Below are positions 16,566 to 25,126 of a stretch of 64,000 nt of DNA, in pieces. The stretch comes from Pseudomonas viridiflava (GTDB taxonomy: Bacteria; Pseudomonadota; Gammaproteobacteria; Pseudomonadales; Pseudomonadaceae), in the NCBI RefSeq assembly GCF_900590755.1, contig NZ_UUOC01000020.1, positions 124,001 to 188,000 on the forward strand, in the 5' to 3' direction. Below the pieces are notes generated by a model. It made no database searches and was not told where the DNA came from. It saw nothing but the letters and a program-made list of their open reading frames with translations. Position 1 is the stretch's first letter. Every line of letters starts with the position of its first letter. The position numbers and the translations under genes are program-made.

Positions 16566-17642
16566 TCAATACTCAACGGGGCCAAAATGACCTTTATACC
16601 CAACCTGAGTAAGTACCAACCGATTGATGCATTTGACACTTACCAAGTCGTTCTCCAGCGGACGTCCGAATAGGGCAAAATTTTGGATTGTGTATGCTTC
16701 TGCGTATTTCTTCCGCTCAGGATGATGGCGCCGCAGTGAAAGACCATAGGTGGTTTCAAAAGGGTGCCCACCTGTGCGGATCAAGCTGAAGAATGATGGG
16801 TAAATTATGCCGTCAAAGCCTGCACCATTGGCCGCCGATGCGATGGCTCGGGAAATTCCATAAGAGTGAGAACGTGACAAGAAGAGCATGTGGATAGCCA
16901 TGTCTAAACTTTCGAACTCTGACGCATCTTCTTCGAGTAGGTGAGTAAGATCCAAGAGCCGGAGGTTCCGCTTGGGTTCAAGGGTGGCCACGTAGATGTC
17001 GTCATCTGTCGATGCCCGACATTCATGTATGCAGACATCCATGTCCTGCGATCCGTACATGACCGGAAAGCCTGGCGAGTCCAGCCGCCCGTTTCCAGCA
17101 AGTGCGCTCGGAGGGCTGTCGTACTCCAGCGGATCAGCTGGACGTCGTGGGCAGACTCGTAGGCGATAAAATTTCTCACCCATAGCAAGCGTCTTCTCTG
17201 GATATTCAGTCATCACGCGGCTGATGATTTGAGGCCGCTTTAACTCGTCTTGAAGATCCTTGAGCGGCTCGACCTCGCCAACCATCCAGAGACGTGGGCC
17301 GTAGTGGAAGAAGCCAAGCTGACCCGCCTCCTCAAGAAGCCTGATGTCATCTTTTAGCCAAGTCGAGGGCGATATATCACTCCGACCAAAATGATGCTCG
17401 TTGCACTGAATTACGGGCGCTGCACCGTAGTCGCCACGCACGGTTGTTCCACCCACAAAAAATTGCCATGCGAGAGACTCAATAAGCTCTTTCGTAAGCT
17501 TTCGCCCATCATGACTGTGGCAATTCGGGCATTTCCCATATTCCTGGATGCCGCGCTTGAACGCATCTATCCGCAATCCCTCATCTACGAAGCAATGAGA
17601 GCAAAGGAGTATCCGATTTGTCTCCGTCGTTTCTTCTGCCAT
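16566..17642 (-). CDS. RES-domain protein with N-terminal zinc-binding region
   Basis: From the ATG at 17642 the product has 358 residues. Residues about 14-41 hold two Cys pairs (CSHC and CPNC) that should bind zinc, followed by a helical region of the HEPN/RES N-terminal kind. The RES domain covers about residues 155-330: YRLRVCPRRPADPLEY, SPPSALAGNGRLDSPGFPVM, YGSQDMDVCIHECR, and later GFDGIIYPS. RES toxins (as in RES-Xre modules) degrade NAD+ by phosphorolysis. This longer zinc-plus-RES architecture is a separate branch, also seen near defence genes. No adjacent Xre/antitoxin gene is present. An ATG at 17678 would add 12 residues. It points toward the TIR gene (convergent) and follows cobB on the same strand. 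Confidence 0.82.
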   Translation of the reverse strand: MAEETTETNRILLCSHCFVDEGLRIDAFKRGIQEYGKCPNCHSHDGRKLTKELIESLAWQFFVGGTTVRGDYGAAPVIQCNEHHFGRSDISPSTWLKDDIRLLEEAGQLGFFHYGPRLWMVGEVEPLKDLQDELKRPQIISRVMTEYPEKTLAMGEKFYRLRVCPRRPADPLEYDSPPSALAGNGRLDSPGFPVMYGSQDMDVCIHECRASTDDDIYVATLEPKRNLRLLDLTHLLEEDASEFESLDMAIHMLFLSRSHSYGISRAIASAANGAGFDGIIYPSFFSLIRTGGHPFETTYGLSLRRHHPERKKYAEAYTIQNFALFGRPLENDLVSVKCINRLVLTQVGYKGHFGPVEY

Positions 17643-18006
17643 AGACACGCCCTGAAAACATTTATGGGTTGACCCCAAAGCCTAGACTAAGTGGGTCGCT
17701 ACGGTTTTAAACTCGCTTGTGCCCCGCGAATTCTGGCTACTTTGGGCCGACTTCAGCCAATATGCTGAACGGCTGCAAAGGTTCGAAAATAGCCGTTGCA
17801 GACTTGCCCAAGAACGCCATCCAGCCGACTACTACACATCTATAACTATACCTTCAGCGCAAGCGGAGCGCGCCGGCCCACGATGGGCCATAGGCTTGAG
17901 GATGGACGCCCGCAGGGCCAAAACCGGCGCAGCCAGGGTTTGGTTCACGACAGCCGTGCCTCGAAGAGGACAAGCCCAAATCAGAAGTGATGTGAATCGC
18001 TATCGA
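17643..18006. other. Intergenic region between cobB-like and RES genes, no supported gene
   Basis: A plus-strand frame (17719-18045) of 108 codons is present, but its composition is Arg/Ala-rich and irregular, it has no ribosome site and it runs into the sirtuin gene antisense. I do not call it. Nothing else was recognised. Confidence 0.5.
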
Positions 18007-18774
18007 CTACTCGACAAGACAGTCGCCAAAGGCCTCGCGAAGTAGGCTTTGCATCATGTCCGAAGCAGGGCCCTGGAGAAAATGCTCCTTACTGCTGATC
18101 TCGAACCGCACAGGATTGATGTGAACGACAGTTGCCCCGTGACCCAAAGCACGTAACGGGAGTTCGGCAGCCGGATAGACAATCCCGGATGTCCCAATCG
18201 AAAGGAAAAAATCGCAGTCCTCTGCAGCTGCGAGACCTGCGCTCCATGCGTCTTCAGGCAGCATCTCCCCGAACCAAACAACACCAGGCCGCACATACCC
18301 GCTACATGCACTGCATCGCGGCGGCTCAATCCGACTTCCATCCTCAGGCAGAGCTTCGGACGTTAGGGGCAACGTATACGCAAGCCCACAGTCGATGCAC
18401 CTGGGAGAGTGCAGGCTGCCGTGCAGATGAATCACATCCTGGCTGCCGGCTCGTTCATGAAGGTCATCAACATTTTGAGTCACTACGGTCAGCTTCGGCA
18501 CATGCTTGGCAAGCTCAGCGATAGCGAGATGAGCCCTGTTGGGCTGCGCTTGGAGAACCTTCAGCCGGCGCCACTCGTACCACCCCCAGCACAGGCTCGG
18601 ATCTGCACGAAATGCCTGAGGAGCCGCAAGCTGCGCAGGATCAAACCGCTCCCACAGTCCACTCAGCGCATCTCGGAATGTTGGAATGCCGCTTTCCGCC
18701 GACGCGCCTGCGCCGGTGAAGACCATTACGTGCTGAGCGTGCAGCAAATGCTGAGCCAAGGTACTGATAGTCAT
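18007..18774 (-). CDS. NAD+-dependent protein deacylase, Sir2/CobB family
   Basis: From the ATG at 18774 (AAGGA 8 bases upstream) the 255-residue product is a complete class III-type sirtuin. GAGASAESGIPTFRD (residues 21-35) binds NAD+; QNVDDLHERAG (100-110) and the catalytic His in HLHG (H118) follow. Zinc Cys are at 126/129 and 154/157. Y66 and R69 (YEWRR) match the Tyr/Arg pair that gives CobB and SIRT5 their preference for succinyl/malonyl-lysine. The sequence thus looks like an ordinary regulatory deacylase rather than the Sir2-like NADases of Thoeris or DSR systems, which lack the zinc site. Its position between the RES gene and the recombinase trio, all on the minus strand, makes it possible cargo. 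Confidence 0.9.
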   Translation of the reverse strand: MTISTLAQHLLHAQHVMVFTGAGASAESGIPTFRDALSGLWERFDPAQLAAPQAFRADPSLCWGWYEWRRLKVLQAQPNRAHLAIAELAKHVPKLTVVTQNVDDLHERAGSQDVIHLHGSLHSPRCIDCGLAYTLPLTSEALPEDGSRIEPPRCSACSGYVRPGVVWFGEMLPEDAWSAGLAAAEDCDFFLSIGTSGIVYPAAELPLRALGHGATVVHINPVRFEISSKEHFLQGPASDMMQSLLREAFGDCLVE

Positions 18775-18873
18775 GAGCATTCCTTGAGGCCAGGTATTGA
18801 TTTGATACTTAACGTACCAAGCGGGACTCCGGCTGTAACTGGCTGACAAATGAGCCATGCGTCTAAACGCCTG

Positions 18874-19542
18874 CTATCCATTCCGCCTTAAACTGTCCTC
18901 GACCCTATTTCGAACGGACTGGAGATCCTCTAATTCCACATGCGTTCGGATCAGAACGAACGGACTATAGAGTCCCGGAGTTCGTCCAGAGTCGTCCCCA
19001 GGCAGAACCACTTCAATCAGGTCTTCAAGCCCGTCGCGGAAATCGTCGAGAAACTCCAAGAGGTACTTGGCATCCTCTAATGCTTGCTCGTTGCCAGAGG
19101 AGCTGCCCATCGGATCCGCGTGGTACTCAAGTCCCTCTTTGCTGTCTTGGTTCACTACCATTTGCTTGAGTAGCTTGATCTGAGACTCTAGGGCACCGCA
19201 TTTAAGCTGGAGAGCCCTGTAGGCCTCAAGATCAACAGCATCTGCAACCGGTTTCTCTGAGGCAAAATCGAAGTACCTATGGAGAACTTGTCGGTAGTGA
19301 ACATTTTTGAGAAGGGTCATGTGGCTCAGTGACGCTGCCTTATGCTCACACACTTCGCCATCAGCAGTCCGTGCAACTGCTTCAGCTTCGGCGACCAGCT
19401 TCGCAACGCTCATCGCCAGCCTGGTGACGCTCTTGAACGTAGCGCCTCTCAACACCCTCAACGCGTTTTCGATGTGGTCGAGGCGCGCCCTCCGCGCGGC
19501 CTCTCTGTAACTCGCGAAGGGATCGTGCCTTGATTCCGTCAT
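18874..19542 (-). CDS. gmtX: GmtX-like protein of a gamma-mobile-trio
   Basis: The 222-residue product starts MTESRHDPFASYREAARRAR and is mostly helical, with a coiled coil near the middle (ALQLKCGALESQIKLLKQMV). It overlaps the preceding 1133-residue gene by 4 bases, so translation is coupled. I recognise the arrangement rather than a catalytic motif: in gamma-mobile-trio elements the third gene encodes a short protein of this size (GmtX, formerly VPA1267-like), always after GmtY and GmtZ. No enzymatic residues are visible. A role as accessory factor or DNA-binding helper of the two recombinases is inferred. Confidence 0.7.
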   Translation of the reverse strand: MTESRHDPFASYREAARRARLDHIENALRVLRGATFKSVTRLAMSVAKLVAEAEAVARTADGEVCEHKAASLSHMTLLKNVHYRQVLHRYFDFASEKPVADAVDLEAYRALQLKCGALESQIKLLKQMVVNQDSKEGLEYHADPMGSSSGNEQALEDAKYLLEFLDDFRDGLEDLIEVVLPGDDSGRTPGLYSPFVLIRTHVELEDLQSVRNRVEDSLRRNG

Positions 19543-22500
19543 TGGGTTTCCTTGAGACGAACGCCAATCCGATTGGAGATGACCAGCTTCGGCTCCTTTA
19601 CATCATGAAGCTGCTCAGCACTCTTCTTGATGCGAAACACATCGTTAACATGCAGTACGCCTGAACTCAGCATGCTGCCAATCTGAGAGCCGAGCTTGTG
19701 AGCCGGCGAGCGATCATCCACTTTAAGCAGTTCCTCGATTTTGCCCTCTTTAACCAAGAGCACCGTCCGCATATAGGCAAACTTGGTGTTAAGCTCTGGG
19801 CTGGTTGCGTCAGGGAAATTCTGAACATCGATCAAGCGCTTCAAGACGTGCTCATCTTCGGTCAGCTGGATTTTCTGGTAGTGGCTGATGACTCCTTCCT
19901 TGTCATTGGCGTAAAAGCTTTGAAGCTGACCGGACTTGGACATCTGATACAGCTGCTGCTCAATAGCTTCCAGCGCAAACGCCTCACGCGCATGGCGGTC
20001 ATGCTCAGCATTCAAGTTCTCAATTGCCTGAGTGTTTTGCGAGGACTTCTTCAGAGCCCGGTGCTCTTTGATGTGCTGCAACACGCCAGCCATCGCTTCT
20101 TTAGACTTGTCTTTCTCAACAGAGATGGCGCGCAAATGATCCACACCACGGATGGCGTATGGACACAGCGAGCAAGGTTGGCCAGCGCCGAGCTGCTCCA
20201 CCACTTCCTTCGGGCAGCGGTTACCGAAGGGACAGATGTGGCAGTTGTTGAAAGCCAATTCGGTGTACCGTTTAGCACGAAGCACCTCAATGCCGCTTTG
20301 ACTATTCTTGACGCCAGTCAAACTCACCAGCCCATGATCCTGAATGGCTTTTACTGGATCTTTCTGGATGCTGCTCATCAAACGAACGTTCATCTCCATC
20401 ACAGCTTTCGCAAGCTCTGGTGCCTCCCCTTGCCCCAACGCCTCCATGTTCTTCTGGAGATAGTCAGCAAGCAACTTCTGATGATCGGGCATGTTCTTAC
20501 CGTCAAACAGTGCGTAATACAGCACAAGTTCTTCGGTCTGGCCGGTCATGAACTGGCCAATGATCGAGGGTGGAAGGAAGCGGATTGCCTCAGATACAAA
20601 CCCGGCCCGCAATGCATGGGGAGTATGGGGGCTAGAAAGTTTCTTCATCGGCATCTGGTTCAAAAATTCCTCGCTGTAATCATTCACAGGATTCACCACA
20701 CCTGTGGCATCCTTCCAGTAAACAAGCGGATCGCCCTGCGTCTGGCTCAAAGTTGCGCGAATAAAATGCTGGAGCATCAGCAGATAAACAGGGAACAGCT
20801 TGTAGTTCTTCCAAACGCTGTCATTCCTGCCATCCCCAACGCCCCGAAACAAGGGCTTGTACTTACCAAACTTTGCACCTTCTACGCCGCTGTACCACAT
20901 GTCTTCTTTGTAATGGGGGAACGAACACTCATTATAAAAGTCACGCTGCCGATCAAAAACCTTCATCACGTGGCGGCCTACAATTGCCGTCCACTCACTA
21001 TGTGACTTGTCGCTATTGACAAACAGCGGAGCCAACTGGCTCTTACTGTACTTATCCATCACACAGTCGTAACGATCCTTGTCCAGCCAAATAACATGAT
21101 GTTGACGCAAACCGGTTTCGCACATCGCAATGGTGGTGCGAAGTTGGCTTGGCGAAGCGCGCTTCACAACAATCCCATTTACTTCATAGTCTAACAAGGG
21201 AAAGAAACGGGGAACGTAAGTCATCCGATAGACCTTACCCGCGTGGTAAAAGATTGGGCAATAGCTCAAAAGATCCAGATTGACCATGCCCATACCGTTA
21301 CCACCTTGGGCGTGCTTGGTCATCAGGCCAGACCACGCGTGGCTTTCTTGAAGATCGTACAGATCGACCTCGCAAAGCCTGCCATTGAGTATACCGCTTG
21401 TTTTACCAGCAGCCATATCATTGATGTGCATGACAAGAGCCTCGAGACTGTAGAGCATGCTCAAGAATGTTGCAAAATAGTCACGAGGAATGATTTTCTT
21501 CACTGTCCCGTGTTTTTTCTGAACATTGGGAAAGCAGGAAGAAGTAAAATTATTTACGAAACTCTCTGCGCCCTTAAACTCATTGCAATTATCTTGGATG
21601 TACGTGCAGAGGTCATCACACACCAAGACACGGCCATAGTGAGTATCATTGCTCCAATCTTGTGCCTTCGCATACATATCCATGTAGGTCAAGAATGTCA
21701 TCGGTGGTTCCTTCTCGTAATCGAAAAGGCCATCATCAAAGATGTGCTGACGAGTAAACAAGACCGTGCAGTTCAACGCCGAAAACCCTATCGGATAATT
21801 ATCGAGCGAACCATCACGGCGTCTCAGGAAGTTCGGAATATAGCAGACCAGATAACTGAGCAAGAGATTCAGCACCAGAACATGGCCAGCTTCTTTCAGT
21901 AGCTTCTTAGACTTGATAAAAGACCTGAACAACGCGTTAATTAACTTACCAAAGTTCTGAGCAGCTGGATGCAGCGACTCGTATACTGGGTCGTAATCAT
22001 AATAAGTCTTCAGGTCAAAAACCGGTTTAAGCTTGTCAGGCTTGAAATATTCTTTGAAAATATTAATATAATCGAACTCCTCATCGCCGTTAGAAATCTT
22101 CACCGCCATAGCGTACGAAGCTTCAACAGAGCGAGAACGCGTTTTACCTTCGGCCAAGTGCAGCTCTTCCCTAGCCTTTTGTGCCAATGCCAGCTCGGCG
22201 TCCCTAGCCTGATCGTAAGCGCCAAAGATCCCATTAACTACCTTTGATTTCTCCGGAATTGTCTTTGTTAGCATCAAAAGAAAATCTCTGATGTAATACC
22301 GGCGAAGGCGTTTTTCTCCGGCGCCGTATGCGTTATCGAAAAGCCCCTTGCAATCGACCTCACCAATATCAGCGGTAGTGTGAAAAGTTGTGCAAAACAG
22401 CGTTCTGATCCAGAAATTTACCCGACTGCTGTTGTCGTTTTGCTCCGCACGCTTGTATAGGCTCGGCAGAGATGAATCAGGATGAAGGGCCCTGACTTTA

Positions 22501-22940
22501 GAAAGGCACTCAATGTCCAATTCGATACACAACCGGTCGAACAGCGCGTGATTACCAGTCACGGTCTGGAAATTCAGAGCGGCAATGAAAACCCTGCGGG
22601 CCCAAAGGGTGATGAACACCATCTTAAAAAAAGACAACATCGCTGTGTAGTACGAAGAAGGAAGCTCAGCGAGCTTGCTGTCGATATCTCCCAGCTTTAC
22701 CAAACTGCTACGCGTGGTGGCCAAATAAGTCTGTTCAACTTGTTCAAGCCCCCAGCTGTCAAAACTGACGCCGTAAGAGAACGCATGCCACAGTTTCCCA
22801 GCAGATTCGTTTGTCGAAGTAGTGCCCGGACTGACTAAAATGTAGATCTTTCTGACAAAAGAGACAGCTTTCTTAAATTCGCTCACAGCTTCTGTTTGAC
22901 CGGTCAACCACTTAGGCTTGTAATCTTCAAGATTCAGCAT
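19539..22940 (-). CDS. gmtZ: GmtZ-like large integrase-related protein of a gamma-mobile-trio
   Basis: From the ATG at 22940 (AAAGGAG 6 bases upstream) the product has 1133 residues and overlaps gmtY by 14 bases. A tyrosine-recombinase-like active site is readable: H775-x-x-R778 in PHALRAGF, then GQT about residue 800 and Tyr at about 808/809 (ELVLYY). The spacing is that of HxxR...GH...Y in tyrosine recombinases. A Cys cluster near residues 900-935 (CHICPFGNRC and PCSLCP) should bind a metal. The N-terminal 700 residues match nothing I know. The size and place between a conventional tyrosine recombinase and a 222-residue protein match GmtZ (VPA1269 family). Base composition is lower in GC than the core genes on the right. 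Confidence 0.75.
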   Translation of the reverse strand: MLNLEDYKPKWLTGQTEAVSEFKKAVSFVRKIYILVSPGTTSTNESAGKLWHAFSYGVSFDSWGLEQVEQTYLATTRSSLVKLGDIDSKLAELPSSYYTAMLSFFKMVFITLWARRVFIAALNFQTVTGNHALFDRLCIELDIECLSKVRALHPDSSLPSLYKRAEQNDNSSRVNFWIRTLFCTTFHTTADIGEVDCKGLFDNAYGAGEKRLRRYYIRDFLLMLTKTIPEKSKVVNGIFGAYDQARDAELALAQKAREELHLAEGKTRSRSVEASYAMAVKISNGDEEFDYINIFKEYFKPDKLKPVFDLKTYYDYDPVYESLHPAAQNFGKLINALFRSFIKSKKLLKEAGHVLVLNLLLSYLVCYIPNFLRRRDGSLDNYPIGFSALNCTVLFTRQHIFDDGLFDYEKEPPMTFLTYMDMYAKAQDWSNDTHYGRVLVCDDLCTYIQDNCNEFKGAESFVNNFTSSCFPNVQKKHGTVKKIIPRDYFATFLSMLYSLEALVMHINDMAAGKTSGILNGRLCEVDLYDLQESHAWSGLMTKHAQGGNGMGMVNLDLLSYCPIFYHAGKVYRMTYVPRFFPLLDYEVNGIVVKRASPSQLRTTIAMCETGLRQHHVIWLDKDRYDCVMDKYSKSQLAPLFVNSDKSHSEWTAIVGRHVMKVFDRQRDFYNECSFPHYKEDMWYSGVEGAKFGKYKPLFRGVGDGRNDSVWKNYKLFPVYLLMLQHFIRATLSQTQGDPLVYWKDATGVVNPVNDYSEEFLNQMPMKKLSSPHTPHALRAGFVSEAIRFLPPSIIGQFMTGQTEELVLYYALFDGKNMPDHQKLLADYLQKNMEALGQGEAPELAKAVMEMNVRLMSSIQKDPVKAIQDHGLVSLTGVKNSQSGIEVLRAKRYTELAFNNCHICPFGNRCPKEVVEQLGAGQPCSLCPYAIRGVDHLRAISVEKDKSKEAMAGVLQHIKEHRALKKSSQNTQAIENLNAEHDRHAREAFALEAIEQQLYQMSKSGQLQSFYANDKEGVISHYQKIQLTEDEHVLKRLIDVQNFPDATSPELNTKFAYMRTVLLVKEGKIEELLKVDDRSPAHKLGSQIGSMLSSGVLHVNDVFRIKKSAEQLHDVKEPKLVISNRIGVRLKETQ

Positions 22941-24414
22941 CGGAACTCCTTTCATTGAGCTCTTTCTTCAGAGCTTCGACTTCATTTTCTAGGTGTTTAA
23001 TCTGCACCTGTTGAACAGAAAACTTGGAAGCTGACATCCTCAGCATGTTGATCGCTGCAAACGTCGCCTCCAGCATCTTCGCGTCGCGCCTCGCGTAACG
23101 CTCAGTCGACTTAATAGATGCATGCCCCATCAGTTGTTGAACGGTCTTCAAATCCAATCCGAATCGCCGGATGTTCATTGGATTAGGGCAGTGATTCAGC
23201 AGATAATAGGCATACATGTGTCGCAGAGAGTGAAAACCGTAGCTGCGGCCCGTGACCTTGAACGCTGCAGCTTTAAACCTTTCCCATACCGCCTGATATG
23301 AGGTAGGCATTGGCTTCCCATTCCGAATATTTCGAAACAAGAAGTTATGGAATACCGGCTGACGCCTTTTTTTCTCTAGTCCTTGCTGCTCTTCCATATA
23401 TTCGTTCAGGAGAATCCAAAACATCGAGGCGAAGGGCTCAATCAGCCAAGTCTCTGTCGTGTTACGACCTTTGTGCGAGATCTGGTTAATGGCGCGTTCG
23501 GAGAGATGCTTGCTGAGCAAATCGCGACGGCTCGCCGGATCAACGATGTAAACCTTCTTCAAAGATGTGTCTTCGAAGTTCAAGACAATGTCGTCCCGCT
23601 GGAGCGTCAACGCCTCAGAAATCCGGCAGCCTGATGCTGCAAGGAATGACCAGAGCACAGCATCCCTGAGGCAGGTCGCACTCGCTATCAGCTCCATGCA
23701 CTTATCAATGGGAAAGGCCTTCTCGTCCCCCCCGTAGATGTCAGTATGTGCCATTGAAGACGGCTGCGACACAGAACTCAAGTGCGTGATTTTTACCTTA
23801 CGAGCACCGCCGGCAACGCACCCAGCAAACCAACTCTTGGATTTGATTGCTGTCCGCTGGAAAGTGGTCGTAGACCTGGTTCTGCCAACAGCCTCAGCCA
23901 AGGGAGATACAATTACATCAGCGATGTAACCACCTTCCTCCAACTGGCTCATCCCAATATGTGCACTGTCGCTAGCTGCCAGGAAAGAGTTGATCGCCGC
24001 AAAGTACGTCCGTACCGATGTCCCCTTGAGCTTCTTGGGGTGCAAAACCCTCGCGACTGCCCTAGCGATCTCTGATTCGCTGTCAGCGCCAAAAACTAGA
24101 TAGCTCTCGTAAGCATCAAGCGAGTCGGAGTACAGCTCGGGTGTCAAACCACCATAAAGCTGATCTGCAACCTCGATATAATTGATGAAGCCTTTCACGG
24201 CATAGGCATAAGTTTTCGGGCGCTTCTTTTTTTTGGAATTTGCACGTTTGTAAATCCAACCATCAAAACAACCCCTCAGCATAGGATCCGCACAGACAAG
24301 CCTGTACGTAGCGACTCCATTTCTGGAAGTTTCCATAAGTTCGGAACGGCCCAGCTCATCCACTTTAGACACCTTATCAAACAGCAGGCGTAGGGACACC
24401 GCAACACGTACCAA
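22927..24414 (-). CDS. gmtY: GmtY-like tyrosine recombinase of a gamma-mobile-trio
   Basis: The 495-residue product is a tyrosine recombinase: Arg at about 264 in SGCRISEALTLQ, HSLRH (about 395-399), GHAS before STERYARRD with the nucleophilic Tyr at about 440. An N-terminal SAM-like region lies around residues 60-160. A short coiled coil (VQIKHLENEVEALKKELNER) follows the catalytic domain, which is not usual for phage integrases. The longest frame begins with TTG at 24414; a GTG at 24399 and the first ATG (METSRNG, about codon 27) are alternatives and no strong ribosome site decides. It is the first gene of the trio and overlaps gmtZ. It faces away from the tRNA-Ser and should catalyse excision and integration of the island. 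Confidence 0.85.
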   Translation of the reverse strand: MVRVAVSLRLLFDKVSKVDELGRSELMETSRNGVATYRLVCADPMLRGCFDGWIYKRANSKKKKRPKTYAYAVKGFINYIEVADQLYGGLTPELYSDSLDAYESYLVFGADSESEIARAVARVLHPKKLKGTSVRTYFAAINSFLAASDSAHIGMSQLEEGGYIADVIVSPLAEAVGRTRSTTTFQRTAIKSKSWFAGCVAGGARKVKITHLSSVSQPSSMAHTDIYGGDEKAFPIDKCMELIASATCLRDAVLWSFLAASGCRISEALTLQRDDIVLNFEDTSLKKVYIVDPASRRDLLSKHLSERAINQISHKGRNTTETWLIEPFASMFWILLNEYMEEQQGLEKKRRQPVFHNFLFRNIRNGKPMPTSYQAVWERFKAAAFKVTGRSYGFHSLRHMYAYYLLNHCPNPMNIRRFGLDLKTVQQLMGHASIKSTERYARRDAKMLEATFAAINMLRMSASKFSVQQVQIKHLENEVEALKKELNERSSDAES

Positions 24415-24429
24415 TAGCGCAGACTATTG
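24412..24429. promoter_or_regulatory. Short inverted repeat at the gmtY start
   Basis: CAATAG (24412-24417) and CTATTG (24424-24429) are perfect reverse complements separated by 6 bases, overlapping the possible TTG start of gmtY. It could be a small operator or recombinase arm site; evidence is only the symmetry. Confidence 0.35.
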
Positions 24430-24926
24430 AGCCTACCAGTCAATATGCATTCGTGACTCTACGAAACGAGGACTAACAACATATAAATTACAGTTAATAG
24501 CTGACAGTTAGCCAAGTAAAAATTCGACATCCATGCAGCTCTTAGGGAATTAAAGTGAAGCGTGAAGATAAAGAACTTTCTGGTTTAATCTGCACCTGAA
24601 GCACAACAGCTTTCTTTGCAAAAAACAAAAAAACGTCGAGAGTTCCCTGGCGCAAACCAAAGTACACATTGCCGCATTTATTGAGTCTCAGATTAAGTGC
24701 CCATAGCGAACCTTTCGCGTGTTATTTTTTGAGACTTGTGGGTACTCCCAGTTCAAAACCTTACGTGAACAAGCCGGTGAATCCCACAAGATTAGTGCAC
24801 TAGAGCGAACACAGAAAGTCAACACCTACCGTCACCACCTAAAGGCCTTTTTCCCTATTTCGGCGTCCCAACGCAATGCTGCGACCTTTTAAGACTGGCA
24901 TACCCCCTGAGCGATCTGCAACAAGA

Positions 24927-25026
24927 AAATTCGCCAATTTTAGTTTACTTTTTCTAACATACAACTTGTTTTAAACTAACTAACGAGGATACTAAAAGTA
25001 TACCCATACTACATTTTGGCGAATTT
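24927..25026. repeat. 11-bp inverted repeat pair in AT-rich DNA
   Basis: AAATTCGCCAA (24927-24937) and TTGGCGAATTT (25016-25026) are exact reverse complements 78 bases apart, within the AT-rich segment upstream of gmtY. They may be binding arms for a recombinase or ends of a small element. Confidence 0.5.
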
Positions 25027-25092
25027 AGGCTTTCAAAAGTTTTTGTTAAGCTGCCTTCACTGCTGGGCAAACCCGTGAACGACGCGGCCTCT

Positions 25093-25126
25093 AGGCTTCA
25101 CTCTGTTGAAGACAGCGTGTAAGCCT
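25093..25126. repeat. Imperfect hairpin near the island margin
   Basis: AGGCTT (25093-25098) pairs with AAGCCT (25121-25126). The inner CACTCTGT and ACAGCGTG pair with one mismatch and one bulge, leaving a 5-base loop. There is no T-run, so it does not look like a terminator. Confidence 0.45.

Noticed and set aside
17719..18045. 108-codon plus-strand frame
   Set aside because: No ribosome site, Arg/Ala-rich irregular composition, and it runs antisense into the sirtuin gene.
18007..18774. Sirtuin considered as a Thoeris or DSR-type Sir2 NADase
   Set aside because: It has the complete zinc site and the YxxR acyl-pocket pair of CobB, and is only 255 residues. That points to a protein deacylase; the defence link rests on position alone.
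19698..21005. 435-codon open frame on the plus strand
   Set aside because: Antisense to the large trio gene; composition is His/Leu-rich and irregular, with no recognisable domain.
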